Assembly (NCBI GenBank): GCA_963816795.1
Contig: CAWFLT010000014.1
Location: 928,611 to 992,610 of the forward strand
Direction of reading: 5' to 3'
Source: CAWFLT01 sp963816795
GTDB taxonomy: Bacteria > Acidobacteriota > Vicinamibacteria > Vicinamibacterales > SCN-69-37
Length of the DNA: 64,000 bases
Shown: positions 29,404 through 39,601 of the stretch, in pieces
How positions within the stretch are numbered: position 1 is the stretch's first letter
Layout: every line of letters begins with the position of its first letter
Notes under the pieces: generated by a model
Databases searched by the model: none
Told to the model about the DNA's origin: nothing
Seen by the model: the letters and a program-made list of their open reading frames with translations, nothing else
Made by a program: the position numbers and the translations under genes

Positions 29404-30162
29404 ATGGATTTAGGACTGCGTGGAAAGACAGCGGTAGTAACGGGAGCGAGCCGCGGGATCGGTCGGGCCATCGCGCTTCGGCTCGCCGACGAAGGCGCCG
29501 GCCTCGCCATTTGTGCCCGCGGCGAAGCGACGCTGCGCGAAATCGAGGCGCAGCTACGCACAAGATCTGTGCCCGTGCACGCGGAAGTCTGCGACGTGAG
29601 CAATGCCGAGGCACTCGACAGGTTCCTCGACGGCGCACGAAGGAGTCTCGGGCGTGTGGACATCCTCGTCAACAATCCGAGCGGGTTCGTCATGGCCGAC
29701 GATGAGGCCGCGTGGCAGTCGACCCTGGGAGTTGATGTCATGGCCGCCGTGCGCGCGAGCGCGAGGGTCGCGCCGTGGATGGCTGAGACGGGTGGCGGCG
29801 TCATCATTCATATCTCGTCGATTGCCGGCCTGGAGGCCACGGGCTTCCCCGCATCGTATTGCGCCAGCAAGGCCGCTCTGGTCAGCCACGCGAAGTCGCT
29901 TGCCGTCTCTCTCGCTTCTCAGAAGATCCGGGTCAACGCGGTCGCGCCAGGCTCAATCGAGTTTCCTGGCGGGCTCTGGGCGCAGGTGAAGGAACACAAC
30001 CCTGATTTCTACGGTAACGTGCTGAGCACGATCCCATGGGGACGCATGGGAACGGTTGACGAGGTTGCCGACGTGGTCACGTTCATTGCATCGTCACGAG
30101 CGAGCTGGGTCACGGGCGCTTGCATCGTCATAGACGGTGGCCAGCACAAGGCGAATCTCTAG
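29404..30162 (+). CDS. Short-chain dehydrogenase/reductase (FabG-like)
   Basis: The ATG at 29404 follows GGAGAG by about 5 bases. The 252-residue protein has the Rossmann motif TGASRGIG at 13-20, NNPSG at 90-94 where NNAG is usual, Ser139, and the catalytic YCASK at 152-156. GGQHKANL is close to the normal SDR C-terminus. It is a cytosolic NAD(P)-dependent oxidoreductase. The substrate cannot be read from sequence. It follows the GH15-like gene by 63 bases and may share its transcript. Confidence 0.9.
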   Translation: MDLGLRGKTAVVTGASRGIGRAIALRLADEGAGLAICARGEATLREIEAQLRTRSVPVHAEVCDVSNAEALDRFLDGARRSLGRVDILVNNPSGFVMADDEAAWQSTLGVDVMAAVRASARVAPWMAETGGGVIIHISSIAGLEATGFPASYCASKAALVSHAKSLAVSLASQKIRVNAVAPGSIEFPGGLWAQVKEHNPDFYGNVLSTIPWGRMGTVDEVADVVTFIASSRASWVTGACIVIDGGQHKANL

Positions 30163-30210
30163 ACGGCAGAGGTTCAAAGCCCGCGGATCGTGCACCTGGG
30201 TTCTCGCGCT

Positions 30211-31621
30211 CTATCGCGACTGCTTGACCGTAAACACCTGACCCGCGATCGTGATTCGGCCGTTGCGCGTGCCCTGACGGCCCGAGTACGGCGCCACGGA
30301 GTACGTCACCGCGCCCGGGCCGTTGCCAATGGCGCCGCCAGTCACCGTGATCCACGTCTCGCCAGTCGTCGACGCCGTCCAGTTGCAGCCGGCGGCGGTG
30401 GTGACGGTCACCGATCCGGTTCCGCCCGTCCTCGAGAAGTTGGCGCGCGTCGGCGAAATCGCATACGTGCACGACGGGGCGGGCGGTGGCGGTGGCGGTG
30501 CGGCCGACACGATCTTGCTGACGGTGCCGCCGAGCCCGACCACGTACAGCTCGCCGCTCTCGTCTTCGCCAAACGACGAGATGTTCAGCGCCGTGTCGAG
30601 CAACACGGGCTGCGACGGGCCGCCGGTCCAGCCGAAGATTTCGCCGGAGCAGTAGTCGCCGTAGACGTACGTCCCGTCAGCCACGGCGCCCTGCGATCCG
30701 CGATAGACGTAGCCGCCCGTGATCGAACACCGGCCGCCTGTGTGCTCGTAGTCGAAGGCAGGGAAGATGTAGCCCGCCTGCGATCCGCACAGCGCCGGAT
30801 CGTTGTTCGTGCACGCGAAGCCTTCCCAGATCCGCCAGCCGTAGTTGCCGCCGCTGACGATCGGCATGTTGACTTCCTCGCGCGCGCCCTGGCCGACGTC
30901 GGCCACCCACAGGCTGCCGGCAGCGCGATCGAAACTGAACCGCCACGGATTGCGCATGCCGTACGCGAAGATCTCGTCCCGCGCATTGGCCACGCCGACG
31001 AATGGATTCGATGCCGGCGAGACGTACGTCTGGCCCTCCGGCACATCGATGTCGATGCGCAGGATCTTGCCCAGCAGCACGTTCAGGTTCTGCGCGTTGT
31101 TCGGCAGGTCGTTGGCGCCGCCGCCGTCGCCGACGCCGATGTAGAGATAGTTGTCGGGCCCGAACGCGAGCATGCCGCCGTTGTGATTCGCGGCCGCGGA
31201 GTGCGGAATCGTGAGCAGGATCTCTTCCGCGGGATCGGCGACGTTCGGGTCTGGCGGACACGCCGTACTCCGCCACCACGATCTCCCCGCCGCTCCTGGT
31301 GTAGAAGACAAAGAACCGGCCGTTCGATTCATACAGCGGATGAAACGCCAGGCCCAGCAGGCCCTGCTCGCCGCCGGACTGCACTTTGCTCGTGATGTTC
31401 AGAAACACCGTCGGCGTCGTCGCCCCCGGCTGCAGGACCTTGATCACACCGCCGCGCTCGACGATGAAGAGGCGGCCGGAGCCGTCACCGGCATGGCCGA
31501 CGAACAGCGGGCTCGAGAGTCCGCTGACGATCGGCGTCAACTGAATCGCGGCGCCGACCGGCACCGACAGCGTCAGCACCGCAACGGCGATCACACAGAG
31601 CAGGCTCTTCAGGGTTTTCAC
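30211..31621 (-). CDS. Exported PQQ-dependent sugar dehydrogenase-like (GSDH) protein with C-terminal Ig-like/BACON domain (one frame break)
   Basis: The GTG at 31621 is fixed by AGGAGGAG upstream. A signal peptide (KTLKSLLCVIAVAVLTLSVP then VGAAI) is followed by the six-bladed GSDH propeller: SPLFVGHAGDGSGRLFIVER, GLLGLAFHP, then after a frame change near 31265 NHNGGMLAFGPDNYLYIGVG, DGGGANDLPNN, FAYGMRNPWRFSFD and VADVGQGAREEVN. A Pro-rich linker leads to a domain of about 80 residues (CTYAISPTRANFSRTGGTGS, GCNWTAS, WITVTGG), the BACON/Ig pattern often found on extracellular enzymes for binding carbohydrate or mucin. It is a periplasmic or secreted soluble quinoprotein. The substrate is uncertain. 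Confidence 0.88.
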
Positions 31622-31825
31622 GGGCGACTCCTCCTGACAGGACGGGTGAGGACGACTGACGTGCAAAGACGCTGCCGATGACGTGGAACGACGGGGTGTG
31701 ACGCAATCGAAGGGTGGCGCGTGTGGAGGTGCGAAGGGCGGCGAAAGTTCTGGCCAAGATAGGTAAGGATCGCGTCAGTTGGTCCGCCGGGCCAGGACAC
31801 GCACGGAACCGACTCGAGCCCGGTG

Positions 31826-31840
31826 CATAATGCCGCCGTG
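31826..31840 (+). promoter_or_regulatory. -10-like CATAAT giving a possible leaderless start for the permease-phosphatase gene
   Basis: CATAAT at 31826-31831 is followed by 6 bases and then the GTG at 31838, which fits the usual N-terminus of this permease family better than the GTG at 31823. No Shine-Dalgarno box is present. The spacing mirrors the arrangement at 16595. Confidence 0.4.
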
Positions 31841-34800
31841 ATCCTGAGGCAGGCGTGGCGGTCGTGGCAAAGCGCGAAGACCGTCGCGCTCCTCGCCGCG
31901 GCGGCGCTGGCGATCGGCATTGGCTCGACGACGGCGATCTACAGCGTGGTGTACGCGGTCATGCTCAAGCCGCTGCCGTACCGCGACGGCGACCGCTTCG
32001 TGGCGCTGTTCAGCGCGGCGACCAACGATCCCGAGCACTACGGCTCGCTCCTGGTGGAGGATGCGCGGATCTATCAAGAGCGCGCGGGCGCGTTCGACGC
32101 CTTCGGGTGGTTCCGCGAGGCCGGCAAGAACCTGACGTTCGCGGGCGAGCCGCATCACATCCAGGGAGTGGCGATCACGCCGTCGCTGGTCCACGAACTC
32201 GGGGTCGATCCCATGCTCGGCCAGTGGTTTCGCGACGACAGCGGCGTCGTGATTTCGAGCGCGCTCTGGCGGCGCCTGGGGGCCGACCCGGCGATCGTCG
32301 GGAAAGGGCTCACGCTCGACGGCCGCGGCTACACCGTGGCCGGCGTGATGCCCGCGGCATTCCACCTGCCGGTCGCGGACATACACCTCGGCTGGATCCC
32401 GCACCGACGTCTGGATGCCGCTCGACCCGCGCGAATCCGGAGGGGGCTTTTTCGCGTACGCGCGGCGCAAGCCCGGGATCACGTTTGCCGCAGCCGAGGC
32501 AGACGTGAAACGCGTCGCCGCGCAGATCGCCGCGGACGATCCCGCCAATCATCCCGCCTATACGGCCCGGCTGTTCGATCTTCGCGAGACCGTGATCAAG
32601 GACATTCGCCCGACGCTCGTGCTGCTGTTCGCGGCGGCCGGGCTGCTGTTTCTGATCACGTGCGCGAACGCCGCCGGACTGCTGCTCGCGCGCGCGGTCG
32701 CGCGCGCACGCGAAACGGCGTTGCGCGTCGCGCTCGGCGCCGGCCGCGGGCAACTCGCCGCGCACTACTTCGCCGAGGGCCTGCTGGTTTCCCTGGCGGG
32801 CGCCGCGGGTGGCATCCTCCTGAGCCTCACCCTGACGCCCGCCATCGTGTCCATGGCCGCGGACTATCTTCCGCGCGCCGACGAGATCACGGTGGACTGG
32901 ACCGTCCTGCTGTTCGCGCTCGGGGCGGCGGTGATCGCGGCGGCGCTGTCCTGCCTCGCGCCGCTCTGGCAGGCCGTGCGGACGGCGCCGGCCGACGTGC
33001 TCGGTGAAGGTGTCCGCGCCTCGGCCAGCGCCCGCAGCCGCCGCGCTCTCGCAATCGCTGGTCGTCGCCGAAATCGCGCTCGCCTTCGGGCTGCTGGCCG
33101 TGAGCACGGTCCTCATCATCCAGCTCAGGGCGCTCTCCCGCATCTCGCCGGGTTTCGACGCCGATCACGTCCTGACCTTCGTCCTCAGCGTGCCGGGCAC
33201 GATCGCAGACAATCGCGACACGCGCGTCCCCTACCAGCGGCGGCTGATCGAAGCGCTGGAGACGATTTCGGGTGTCGATGTCGTGGGCTTCGCCAACCAG
33301 TTGCCGCTCGACGGCTGTTGTATGTCCACGACGATCTACGCCGAGGGCCGGCCCGCCGATCTGAGTGCGTCGCAGCGGACCAGCCTGATGGCGATCAGTC
33401 CCGGCTACGTTCCGCGCCATGCGGATTCCGCTGCGGCGCGGCCGCCTGCTGACCGATCGCGACCTGGCGGACGACCTCGTCTTCGTCATGCTCAATGAGG
33501 CCGCCGCGCGGCGGTACTGGGGCGGCGACGATCCGGTCAACGCGTTCGGGCGATTCAACGATCCCGCGGGCCCGCGTTTCCAGGTCGTCGGCGTGGTGGA
33601 CGATGTGAAGAACGCACGGTCTGGGCGAACCGACCGTTCCGGAAGTCTACCTGCTGAGCTCGATCCCGAGATACGAGTCGATGAACGTGGCGATGCGCTC
33701 GACGAGGTCCGCGGCCTCGCTGCTGCCCGACATTCGCCGCGTCGTCCGGAGCATCGATCCGGAGCAGCCGATTCACGACGTCGCGACGATGCGCGACATC
33801 ATCAGGCAGACGATGACGCTCCAGCGCGTGGCGTCATTCATGACGACGCTGTTCGCGGGCGCGGCGCTGTTGATGGCGACGCTCGGAGTCTATGGCGTGG
33901 TCTCCTATTCCGTGCGGCAGCGCACGGTCGAGATCGGCACGCGGATGGCGCTCGGCGCCACCAACCGCGGCGTGTTCTCCCTCATCGTCGGTGGCGGACT
34001 GAAGATGGCGGCGATCGGTGTCGTGACAGGCGGGGTGGCCGCGATTGCGGCCGCGATCGTATCTCGGCCGGGTGTGCGGGATCGGCGAGATCGGTCCGCT
34101 CCCCTTCCTGTATGCCACCGTGATCGTGGCGGCCGTGGCGGCTGCGGCCTCGTTCCTTCCCGCGTGGCGGGCGACTCTGTTGTCGCCGATGGTCGCGATC
34201 CGAAACGAGCCGGAGTCGGTGTGGCGAACCGCACAGCGGCAGGTTCGGCACGCCCTGCGCGCGCTCTCGCCCGCTGCCGCTTCGCCAGTCGCGGCGATCG
34301 GCCCGCTCATCAGCGAGTTCGCGGCGTCGGTTCGCCGCTCGGCCTCCTTTTCGGAAGCCGTGCACGTGGCGCTGGAAGCGGTGCGGGAACGGACGGGCGC
34401 CGCGTCCATCGACCTGCTCGAGAAAACCGGTGACCAGTACGGCGGCGCGCGCTGCTCGATTCCGGCACGCGGATTCCTGCTGAACCGGCTCAGGCGTTAC
34501 TCGCCGCCGTTGGCGTTGAACGGGGACGACTTCGCAGCGTGGCGGCGTTGGGCCGCGGACTACCGCCCGGAGCACGTCGCCGAGATCGACACGCTCGCCG
34601 GCCTCGGGGCCCGGCTTGCCGTTTCGTTGCGGACGGCGCATGACATTGTCGGCGTGGTGCTGCTCGGCGCCCCGACGGGCCGCGACAGCTTCACGGCCGA
34701 AGACAAGCAGGTCCTGCATTATTCAGCCGATGTCCTGGCGTTGATGATCGAGAACGGGCGGCTCAACGCGCGGGCCCTGGAGCAGGAGAAACTGCGGCGC

Positions 34801-35526
34801 GATCTCGCGCTGGCCGCAGAAGTTCAGCGCCGGCTGCTGCCGGCCGTCCCGCCGCGCTCCGCGGTGGCGACGCTCGCGGCGTTCACCCTGCCCGCGCGGA
34901 CGGTCGGCGGTGACTACTACGACTTTCTCGATCTGGATGGCGACGGCATTGGCATCGCCGTCGCGGACATCTCGGGAAAGGGGATCGCCGCGGCGCTCTT
35001 GATGTCGGTGGTGCAGGCCTCGCTGCGCGTGATTTCCGCGGAGGGCGACGTGCCGTCCTCGCAACTCGCTGAGAAGATGAACCGCTTCCTCTACCCCTCT
35101 ACCGGCGCGAACAAGTACGCGACGTTCTTTTACGCGCAGTTCGAAGAGTCCGGCAAGCGGCTGCGCTACGTCAACGCCGGGCACAATCCGCCGTTCCTCA
35201 TGCGGCGGATCGGAGCGGACCTGGAAATCACGGAACTGACGGCGGGTGGCACGGTGCTCGGGCTTTTTCCGGAGGTCAAGTACGAGGACGCCGCCATCGA
35301 TCTGCAGCCAGGCGACGTCCTCCTTGCGTTTACGGACGGGGTCACCGAAGCGCACAACGCCGAGGGCGAGGAATTCGGCGAGGAACGGCTGAAGGATCTG
35401 CTGCGAGGGACCGGCGGCGCGTCCGCTGAAGAGATTTCGACGAGGTTGGCCGAACGGATGACGGGCTGGATCGCCGGGACCGAGCAGTACGACGATTTGA
35501 CATTCGTCGTCGTCGCGGTGAGCTGA
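31838..35526 (+). CDS. MacB/ADOP-type ABC permease fused to GAF and PP2C (SpoIIE-type) phosphatase domains (several frame breaks)
   Basis: Pieces in alternating frames form one protein of about 1230 residues. The first FtsX unit starts with ILRQAWRSWQSAKTVALLAA and LAIGIGSTTAIYSVVYAVML. After a break near 32395 three further helices follow (LVLLFAAAGLLFLITCANAA, then RETALRVALGAGRGQL). After breaks near 33040, 33415 and 33620 comes the second FtsX unit (LFAGAALLMATLGVYGVVSY, RTVEIGTRMALGATNRG). After a last break near 34065 the frame is continuous from the final helix (FLYATVIVAAVAAAASFLPA) through a GAF-like region to a PP2C domain with GGDYYDF, VADISGKG, NAGHNPP, FTDGVTEA and YDDLTFVVVAV. 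All four metal-binding Asp are present. The permease-phosphatase join is therefore seen directly. Transport- or stress-coupled dephosphorylation at the inner face is inference. Confidence 0.85.
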
Positions 35527-35548
35527 CGCCGCGCTGGTCGGTTCCGGC

Positions 35549-36145
35549 TTACCGCAGTACCCAGTGGACGCCGACGACCACCATCGCGGCATTGACGCCG
35601 AGGTTCTCGCCGCGAGTGCCGGCGTTGGAGATGTGGTGGTTGCGGAACTCCAGCATCAGCCCTGGCCCGCGGCGAGTGATCCGTTTAATCCCCGCGCCCC
35701 AGACCACCTGGAAATTCCAGATCCGGTCCACCTCGGGCACGTCGAGGGACGTCCAGGCCATTCCGCCGGCCAGGGTGTAGGACGGCGTCCACGACCGGTT
35801 CTTCAGGAAGTAGTGCCGGCCACCGATGCCAACGACCCCCCCGAGAAAGGCGGCATCAGGGCGATAGTACACGTGCGCCGTGCCTTCGCCGTACAGCTCG
35901 AGCCAGTTCGTGACGAACCAGCCCATCTGCGGGTAGAAACCGAAGTACTGGATGTCGCTGATCGCCTTGCCGTAGCCGGGCCAGCCGTGCAGCCACGAGT
36001 GTCCCCAGCCGCCCGCCAGCGTGCGAGTTCGGTAGCCACGGGCCAGCGGGGCGGGCTCGGCAGCCGGGGCAACCTGTTGCGCTGTGGCCTGCGGAACCAG
36101 CAGCAGGAACAACAACACAGCCAACCCCATCGTCCTCAGCGACAC
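35549..36145 (-). CDS. PagL-like outer-membrane lipid A deacylase / acyloxyacyl hydrolase family protein
   Basis: A 198-residue protein with signal peptide (MSLRTMGLAVLLFLLLVPQA then TAQQ) and alternating barrel strands (YFGFYPQMGWFVTNWLELYG, AFLGGVVGIGGRHYFL). Near the end EFRNHHISNAGTRGENLGVN fits the PagL His-x-Ser-Asn motif, with His171, Ser173, Asn174 and Glu180 as candidates. In PagL the acid lies about 12 residues after the Ser, so the Glu position is not a perfect match. The predicted action is removal of an acyl chain from lipid A in the outer membrane. It ends 22 bases from the phosphatase gene in convergent orientation and lies just downstream of the beta-propeller gene at 36155-36826 on the same strand. 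Confidence 0.75.
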   Translation of the reverse strand: MSLRTMGLAVLLFLLLVPQATAQQVAPAAEPAPLARGYRTRTLAGGWGHSWLHGWPGYGKAISDIQYFGFYPQMGWFVTNWLELYGEGTAHVYYRPDAAFLGGVVGIGGRHYFLKNRSWTPSYTLAGGMAWTSLDVPEVDRIWNFQVVWGAGIKRITRRGPGLMLEFRNHHISNAGTRGENLGVNAAMVVVGVHWVLR

Positions 36146-36154
36146 CTGCCATCG

Positions 36155-36826
36155 TCACACGGTCAGAAGCGCAACTCCGGCGACGCGGCGAGGGCGGCGG
36201 ACGGTCCTCACCGTTCCGCTGCTTCCTCCTCCGCAGAAGAACTGATCGCCGCCATCGGACTCGAGCCCGGTCACGATCACGCCAGGCGGCATCTCGATGC
36301 GCTCGAGGATCTCTCCCGTTCGAGGATCAACTCGACGCAAGTCGCTCTCGTCGCCCTCCCAGGTGCCATGCCAGAGCTCTCCATCGACCCAGGTGACGCC
36401 GGTCACGAAGCGGTTGGACTCGATCGTGCGAAGAATCGCCCCTGTCTCGGGATCGATCTGATGGATCTTCCGGTCCCGATACTGTCCCACCCAGAGCGTT
36501 CCTTCGGCCCACGTGAGCCCCGAGTCGCCCCCGCCGCCCGGTGCCGGGATCGTGGCGACGACGCGGCCCGAGCGCGGATCGATCTTCTGAATGCGATCCT
36601 CGGCGAGCTGAAACAGGTGCTCGCCATCAAATGCCGTTCCTGCATGCCCCGCGACATCGATCGAGCGCAGCATCTTCCCACTCACAGGATCGAACGCCTT
36701 CAGGGTCTCTCCGGCAGCAAGCCACACGTGCTCACCGTCATACGTGACGCCATGCACGTGGTCGACGCCCGGAAAGGGTCCATACTCGCGGACGATCTCG
36801 GCGGGAGCGGCAGTTGTTTTCTTCAT
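36155..36826 (-). CDS. Vgb-like / quinoprotein-like beta-propeller protein
   Basis: Starts at ATG 36826 (MKKTTAAPAEIVREYGPFPG). The 223-residue protein is a set of repeats with the pattern DGEHVWLAAGETLKAFDPVS, EGTLWVGQY, IHQIDPETGAILRTIES and DGELWHGTW, as in Vgb/NHL-type propellers. There is no signal peptide, so it is probably cytosolic. It lies 14 bases after the stop of a TPR/winged-helix regulator on the same strand, so it is likely its co-expressed partner and might act as a sensor or target. The Shine-Dalgarno sequence is weak. Confidence 0.75.
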   Translation of the reverse strand: MKKTTAAPAEIVREYGPFPGVDHVHGVTYDGEHVWLAAGETLKAFDPVSGKMLRSIDVAGHAGTAFDGEHLFQLAEDRIQKIDPRSGRVVATIPAPGGGGDSGLTWAEGTLWVGQYRDRKIHQIDPETGAILRTIESNRFVTGVTWVDGELWHGTWEGDESDLRRVDPRTGEILERIEMPPGVIVTGLESDGGDQFFCGGGSSGTVRTVRRPRRVAGVALLTV

Positions 36827-36840
36827 GTTGTCCAGCTTAG

Positions 36841-38064
36841 TCAACCGGGCAGAAGCGCGGGGAGTAACAAAGTCGTCGTGAACCCCGGAACCGGCGGGGT
36901 CGTCCATCGGCGCGCTCGCCCGCGACCGAACGACTGCACCTTGCCTGCAGCCGCAAGCGAGTCGAGCGCACGCTGAACGGTGCGCTGGCTGGCTCCAAGC
37001 GTGAGCGCAAGGGCCGAGCTCGACCACGACTCGCCGTCGCTGAGGAACGCCAGCACCGCCGCATGTTCCTCGTCGATTTCAGAGGGCCAGGCCAACACGA
37101 CGACCTTCCGTCCGCCGCGAGGCGTCAGCGCAAACCCTCGCTTCGTTGCGCTGACGCCGGCCAGCGTGCCAAGCACCCTGCGAAGCCGTCCGACTTCGAC
37201 GCGCAGTCGCGCGCGATGCGATTCGTCAACGAACTTCGAGCGGAATGCGCGCGCCATCAGCGTGTCTCTCGCGACGTCTCCCGGCCAGGCCTCCGCCAGC
37301 GCCCGGGCGATCGCGAACAACACGGGACGGGTGGCGAGGGAAATCACGTGGCCACCCTCCCGCACGGCGTGACGGCACGCGTCGACGACGACGGCGTTTG
37401 CCGCCGGCAACGCTTCGACCTCCTCGAGCAGGAGAAGCCGCTCCTCGCCATTCGCCATCAGGCGCGCCGCCGGTGTGGTGAGGACGAGACTCGCGCGCTC
37501 GACCTCCGCCGTGAGTCCAGGGATCCCTGCGTGGCGCGCGGCGTGCGCGGCCCGACTCAGCGCCGCGCGTGCCGGCTTCGTCCGAAGGCGCCGAATTGCG
37601 ATCCCCGCGACCACCAGCTCGTGGACGGTTCTCAACACCGGTGGCAAGGGCGTGGGATCGAGGTCGGCCAGCTGACGCTCGGCCTCGTCGAGGCGCCCGA
37701 TCAACAGGAGGCGCCGCGCTTCGAGTGATCGCGCGTGCGCGGCGTTGACCCGGTCGCCGTGTGCTTCGAGAACCAGCCGCGCCTTCTCGAGCGCCTTCGT
37801 GGGCCTGCCCAAATCGCGCGAGACGAACGCAATCTCCGCCTCGGCGACAACGCATCGCGCGCGGGCCACAACTTCTTTTGGATGGAAGCCACGCTCGGCC
37901 CGGCGCAGCAGCACCTTCGCTCGAGCGAGATCGCCGAGCTGCGCCATCGCAATGCCTCGAAGCGCGAGCGCAGGTGCATCGTCGCGCAGCGCAATTCGCT
38001 TCAAGGCGCCAAGGGGATCACCCGCGGCGAGGGCATGTGCCGCTGCGGTGATCAGCGAGTCCAT
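36841..38064 (-). CDS. TPR-containing transcriptional regulator with winged-helix DNA-binding domains
   Basis: A 407-residue cytosolic protein. Residues 1 to about 230 are TPR-like helices (ALRGIAMAQLGDLARAKVLL, ARSLEARRLLLIGRLDEAER). Residues about 260-320 resemble an OmpR/SARP winged helix (ARDTLMARAFRSKFVDESHR, ARLRVEVGRLRRVLGTLAGV). A second helix-turn-helix follows near 345-390 (AVLAFLSDGESWSSSALALT, LGASQRTVQRALDSLAAAGK). Carrying two DNA-binding modules after a TPR sensor is unusual. It is transcribed together with the beta-propeller gene downstream. The target promoter is not identified. Confidence 0.75.
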   Translation of the reverse strand: MDSLITAAAHALAAGDPLGALKRIALRDDAPALALRGIAMAQLGDLARAKVLLRRAERGFHPKEVVARARCVVAEAEIAFVSRDLGRPTKALEKARLVLEAHGDRVNAAHARSLEARRLLLIGRLDEAERQLADLDPTPLPPVLRTVHELVVAGIAIRRLRTKPARAALSRAAHAARHAGIPGLTAEVERASLVLTTPAARLMANGEERLLLLEEVEALPAANAVVVDACRHAVREGGHVISLATRPVLFAIARALAEAWPGDVARDTLMARAFRSKFVDESHRARLRVEVGRLRRVLGTLAGVSATKRGFALTPRGGRKVVVLAWPSEIDEEHAAVLAFLSDGESWSSSALALTLGASQRTVQRALDSLAAAGKVQSFGRGRARRWTTPPVPGFTTTLLLPALLPG

Positions 38065-38167
38065 CGAAATCCCGCCACAGTTGTCACTCCCACCGTGTCC
38101 GGCCCCGGCGCTAAATCTATCTCATGACGAACACACACCAACCGCACGCGTACGGACAAGGAGAATC

Positions 38168-38759
38168 ATGACATCCCAGGCTTCGAGAACAATGATCGCT
38201 GCACTTCAGGTGTCGTTGGATGGCTTCATCCAGGGACCAGACGGAGAACAGGACTGGGCGGATTCATGGGCTGAGGCGATCGCACTGATCCCGGACGTCG
38301 ACATGTTCGTGCTGGGGGGACGCATGTACCCGGACTATGGCGAGTACTGGAAAGCGATCTTCGACAATCCTGATCGTGTCCCGCCGTTCCAGGAACGACT
38401 CCCCTCGAAGAGCGAAATTGCGTACGCACGCAAGGCTGCCCAGACACCCCATGTCGTGCTGTCGACGACGCTCGAGAAGCGTCTCATGGCCGCCCACTGC
38501 GCAGATCGTCCGGAACGTCGCCGAACTCCGAACCCTCAAGGGCCAGCCCGGGAAAAACGCGTATGTCGTCGGCGGCGCAACCCTCGTCGCAAGCCTTCTG
38601 AACGAGGGCTTGATCGACGAGCTCCGGCTGATTGTGCATCCGGTCGTTCTTGGAAAAGGCCGCGGGCTCTTCGACGGCATCAACAAGCGCCTCTCGCTCG
38701 ATCTCGTCGAGGCAAAGTCGACCGAGTCCGGCAGAGTCATCGTGTCCTATCGAACGTGA
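38168..38759 (+). CDS. Dihydrofolate reductase family protein (RibD C-terminal fold; one frame break)
   Basis: The ATG at 38168 has AAGGAGA 3 bases upstream. The N-terminus (MIAALQVSLDGFIQGPDGEQ) is the typical opening of YyaP/YwjB-type proteins. After a frame change near 38490 the text continues IVRNVAELRTLKGQPGKNAY, VVGGATLVASLLNEGLIDEL and RLIVHPVVLGKGRGLF. The joined product is about 196 residues, cytosolic, and probably an NADPH-dependent reductase of unknown substrate. Its stop abuts the stop of the convergent gene at 38760 without a gap. Confidence 0.87.
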
Positions 38760-39509
38760 CTACTTCTTCGCGAACATCGCGTCGTCGATCGCGACGTTGT
38801 GCTCGACCTTGTCGATCTTCACCGTGACGGTCTGGACGGGTGTCGAATTGATCGTCTGAAACGCGACCTTGATGCCGTCCACCGTGCGGTAGTCGGAAAG
38901 CGCCACGATTTGCTCGAGCTCGCCCTGATCCGGCGTGCTCACCTTGGCCGCGGTTCGCACGACCAGATACGTCGCCGGATCGAAGTACACCTTCGCGACC
39001 GAGCCGGCTTTCGGCGTGATCTGCAGAACGATCATCTCCTGGCCGGCAAGCTTTTCACGCGGGAGGAGCTCCGCTTTCACGCCCCGCTCCTTGTAGGTCA
39101 GCATCGACGACGGAAAGCCCCCATTGCGCATGTTCTCGAGCTGGGTGCCGGTGATGGTGACTTCGCCCTGCATCGAGTTGATGACGACGCCGGCGACGCC
39201 GTCGAAGCGCTGATCGATGACCGCCTCGCCGGGCCCACCGACCGGCTGCGTGTCCAGCTTGAGCACGACGCGGGTCTTGTTGGGGGCCTTCGCGTAGGCC
39301 TCGTAGGTGCCCGAGAGGTCGGTGCCCTGGAGCGACAGGGTGACGGTGCCCGTGGATCGGCGCGAGACGAGCTTCTCGAGTGCGGGCCGGCCGCCGAGCG
39401 CGGCGATGTGCTTCTCGATGATCTCGTCGGACGTCTGCACGCGCGCCTGGCCGGTCGTGGCAGGCAGGGCGCCAAGGATCAGCAGGGTCATACAAGCGAG
39501 GTGTCGCAT
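38760..39509 (-). CDS. Exported protein of outer-membrane lipoprotein-sorting-like type
   Basis: A 249-residue protein with signal peptide (MRHLACMTLLILGALPATTG then QARVQ). The mature part (SDEIIEKHIAALGGRPALEK, GTVTLSLQGTDLSGTYEAYA, RTVDGIKVAFQTIN) is the LolA-like half-barrel pattern frequent in Acidobacteriota, often next to or fused with M16 or serine hydrolases. Function is unknown; lipid or lipoprotein binding in the periplasm is suggested by the fold only. A very similar domain ends the beta-lactamase-family protein at 59303-61732. The frame is intact. Confidence 0.75.
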   Translation of the reverse strand: MRHLACMTLLILGALPATTGQARVQTSDEIIEKHIAALGGRPALEKLVSRRSTGTVTLSLQGTDLSGTYEAYAKAPNKTRVVLKLDTQPVGGPGEAVIDQRFDGVAGVVINSMQGEVTITGTQLENMRNGGFPSSMLTYKERGVKAELLPREKLAGQEMIVLQITPKAGSVAKVYFDPATYLVVRTAAKVSTPDQGELEQIVALSDYRTVDGIKVAFQTINSTPVQTVTVKIDKVEHNVAIDDAMFAKK

Positions 39510-39601
39510 CAGAATCTCCGGATCCAGTTTACGGGACGGCGACCGGGGGCGTCACGTCGCTTCGGCGATTTTGGCGTCAGCGCTATACACTGATTCAAGC
39601 G

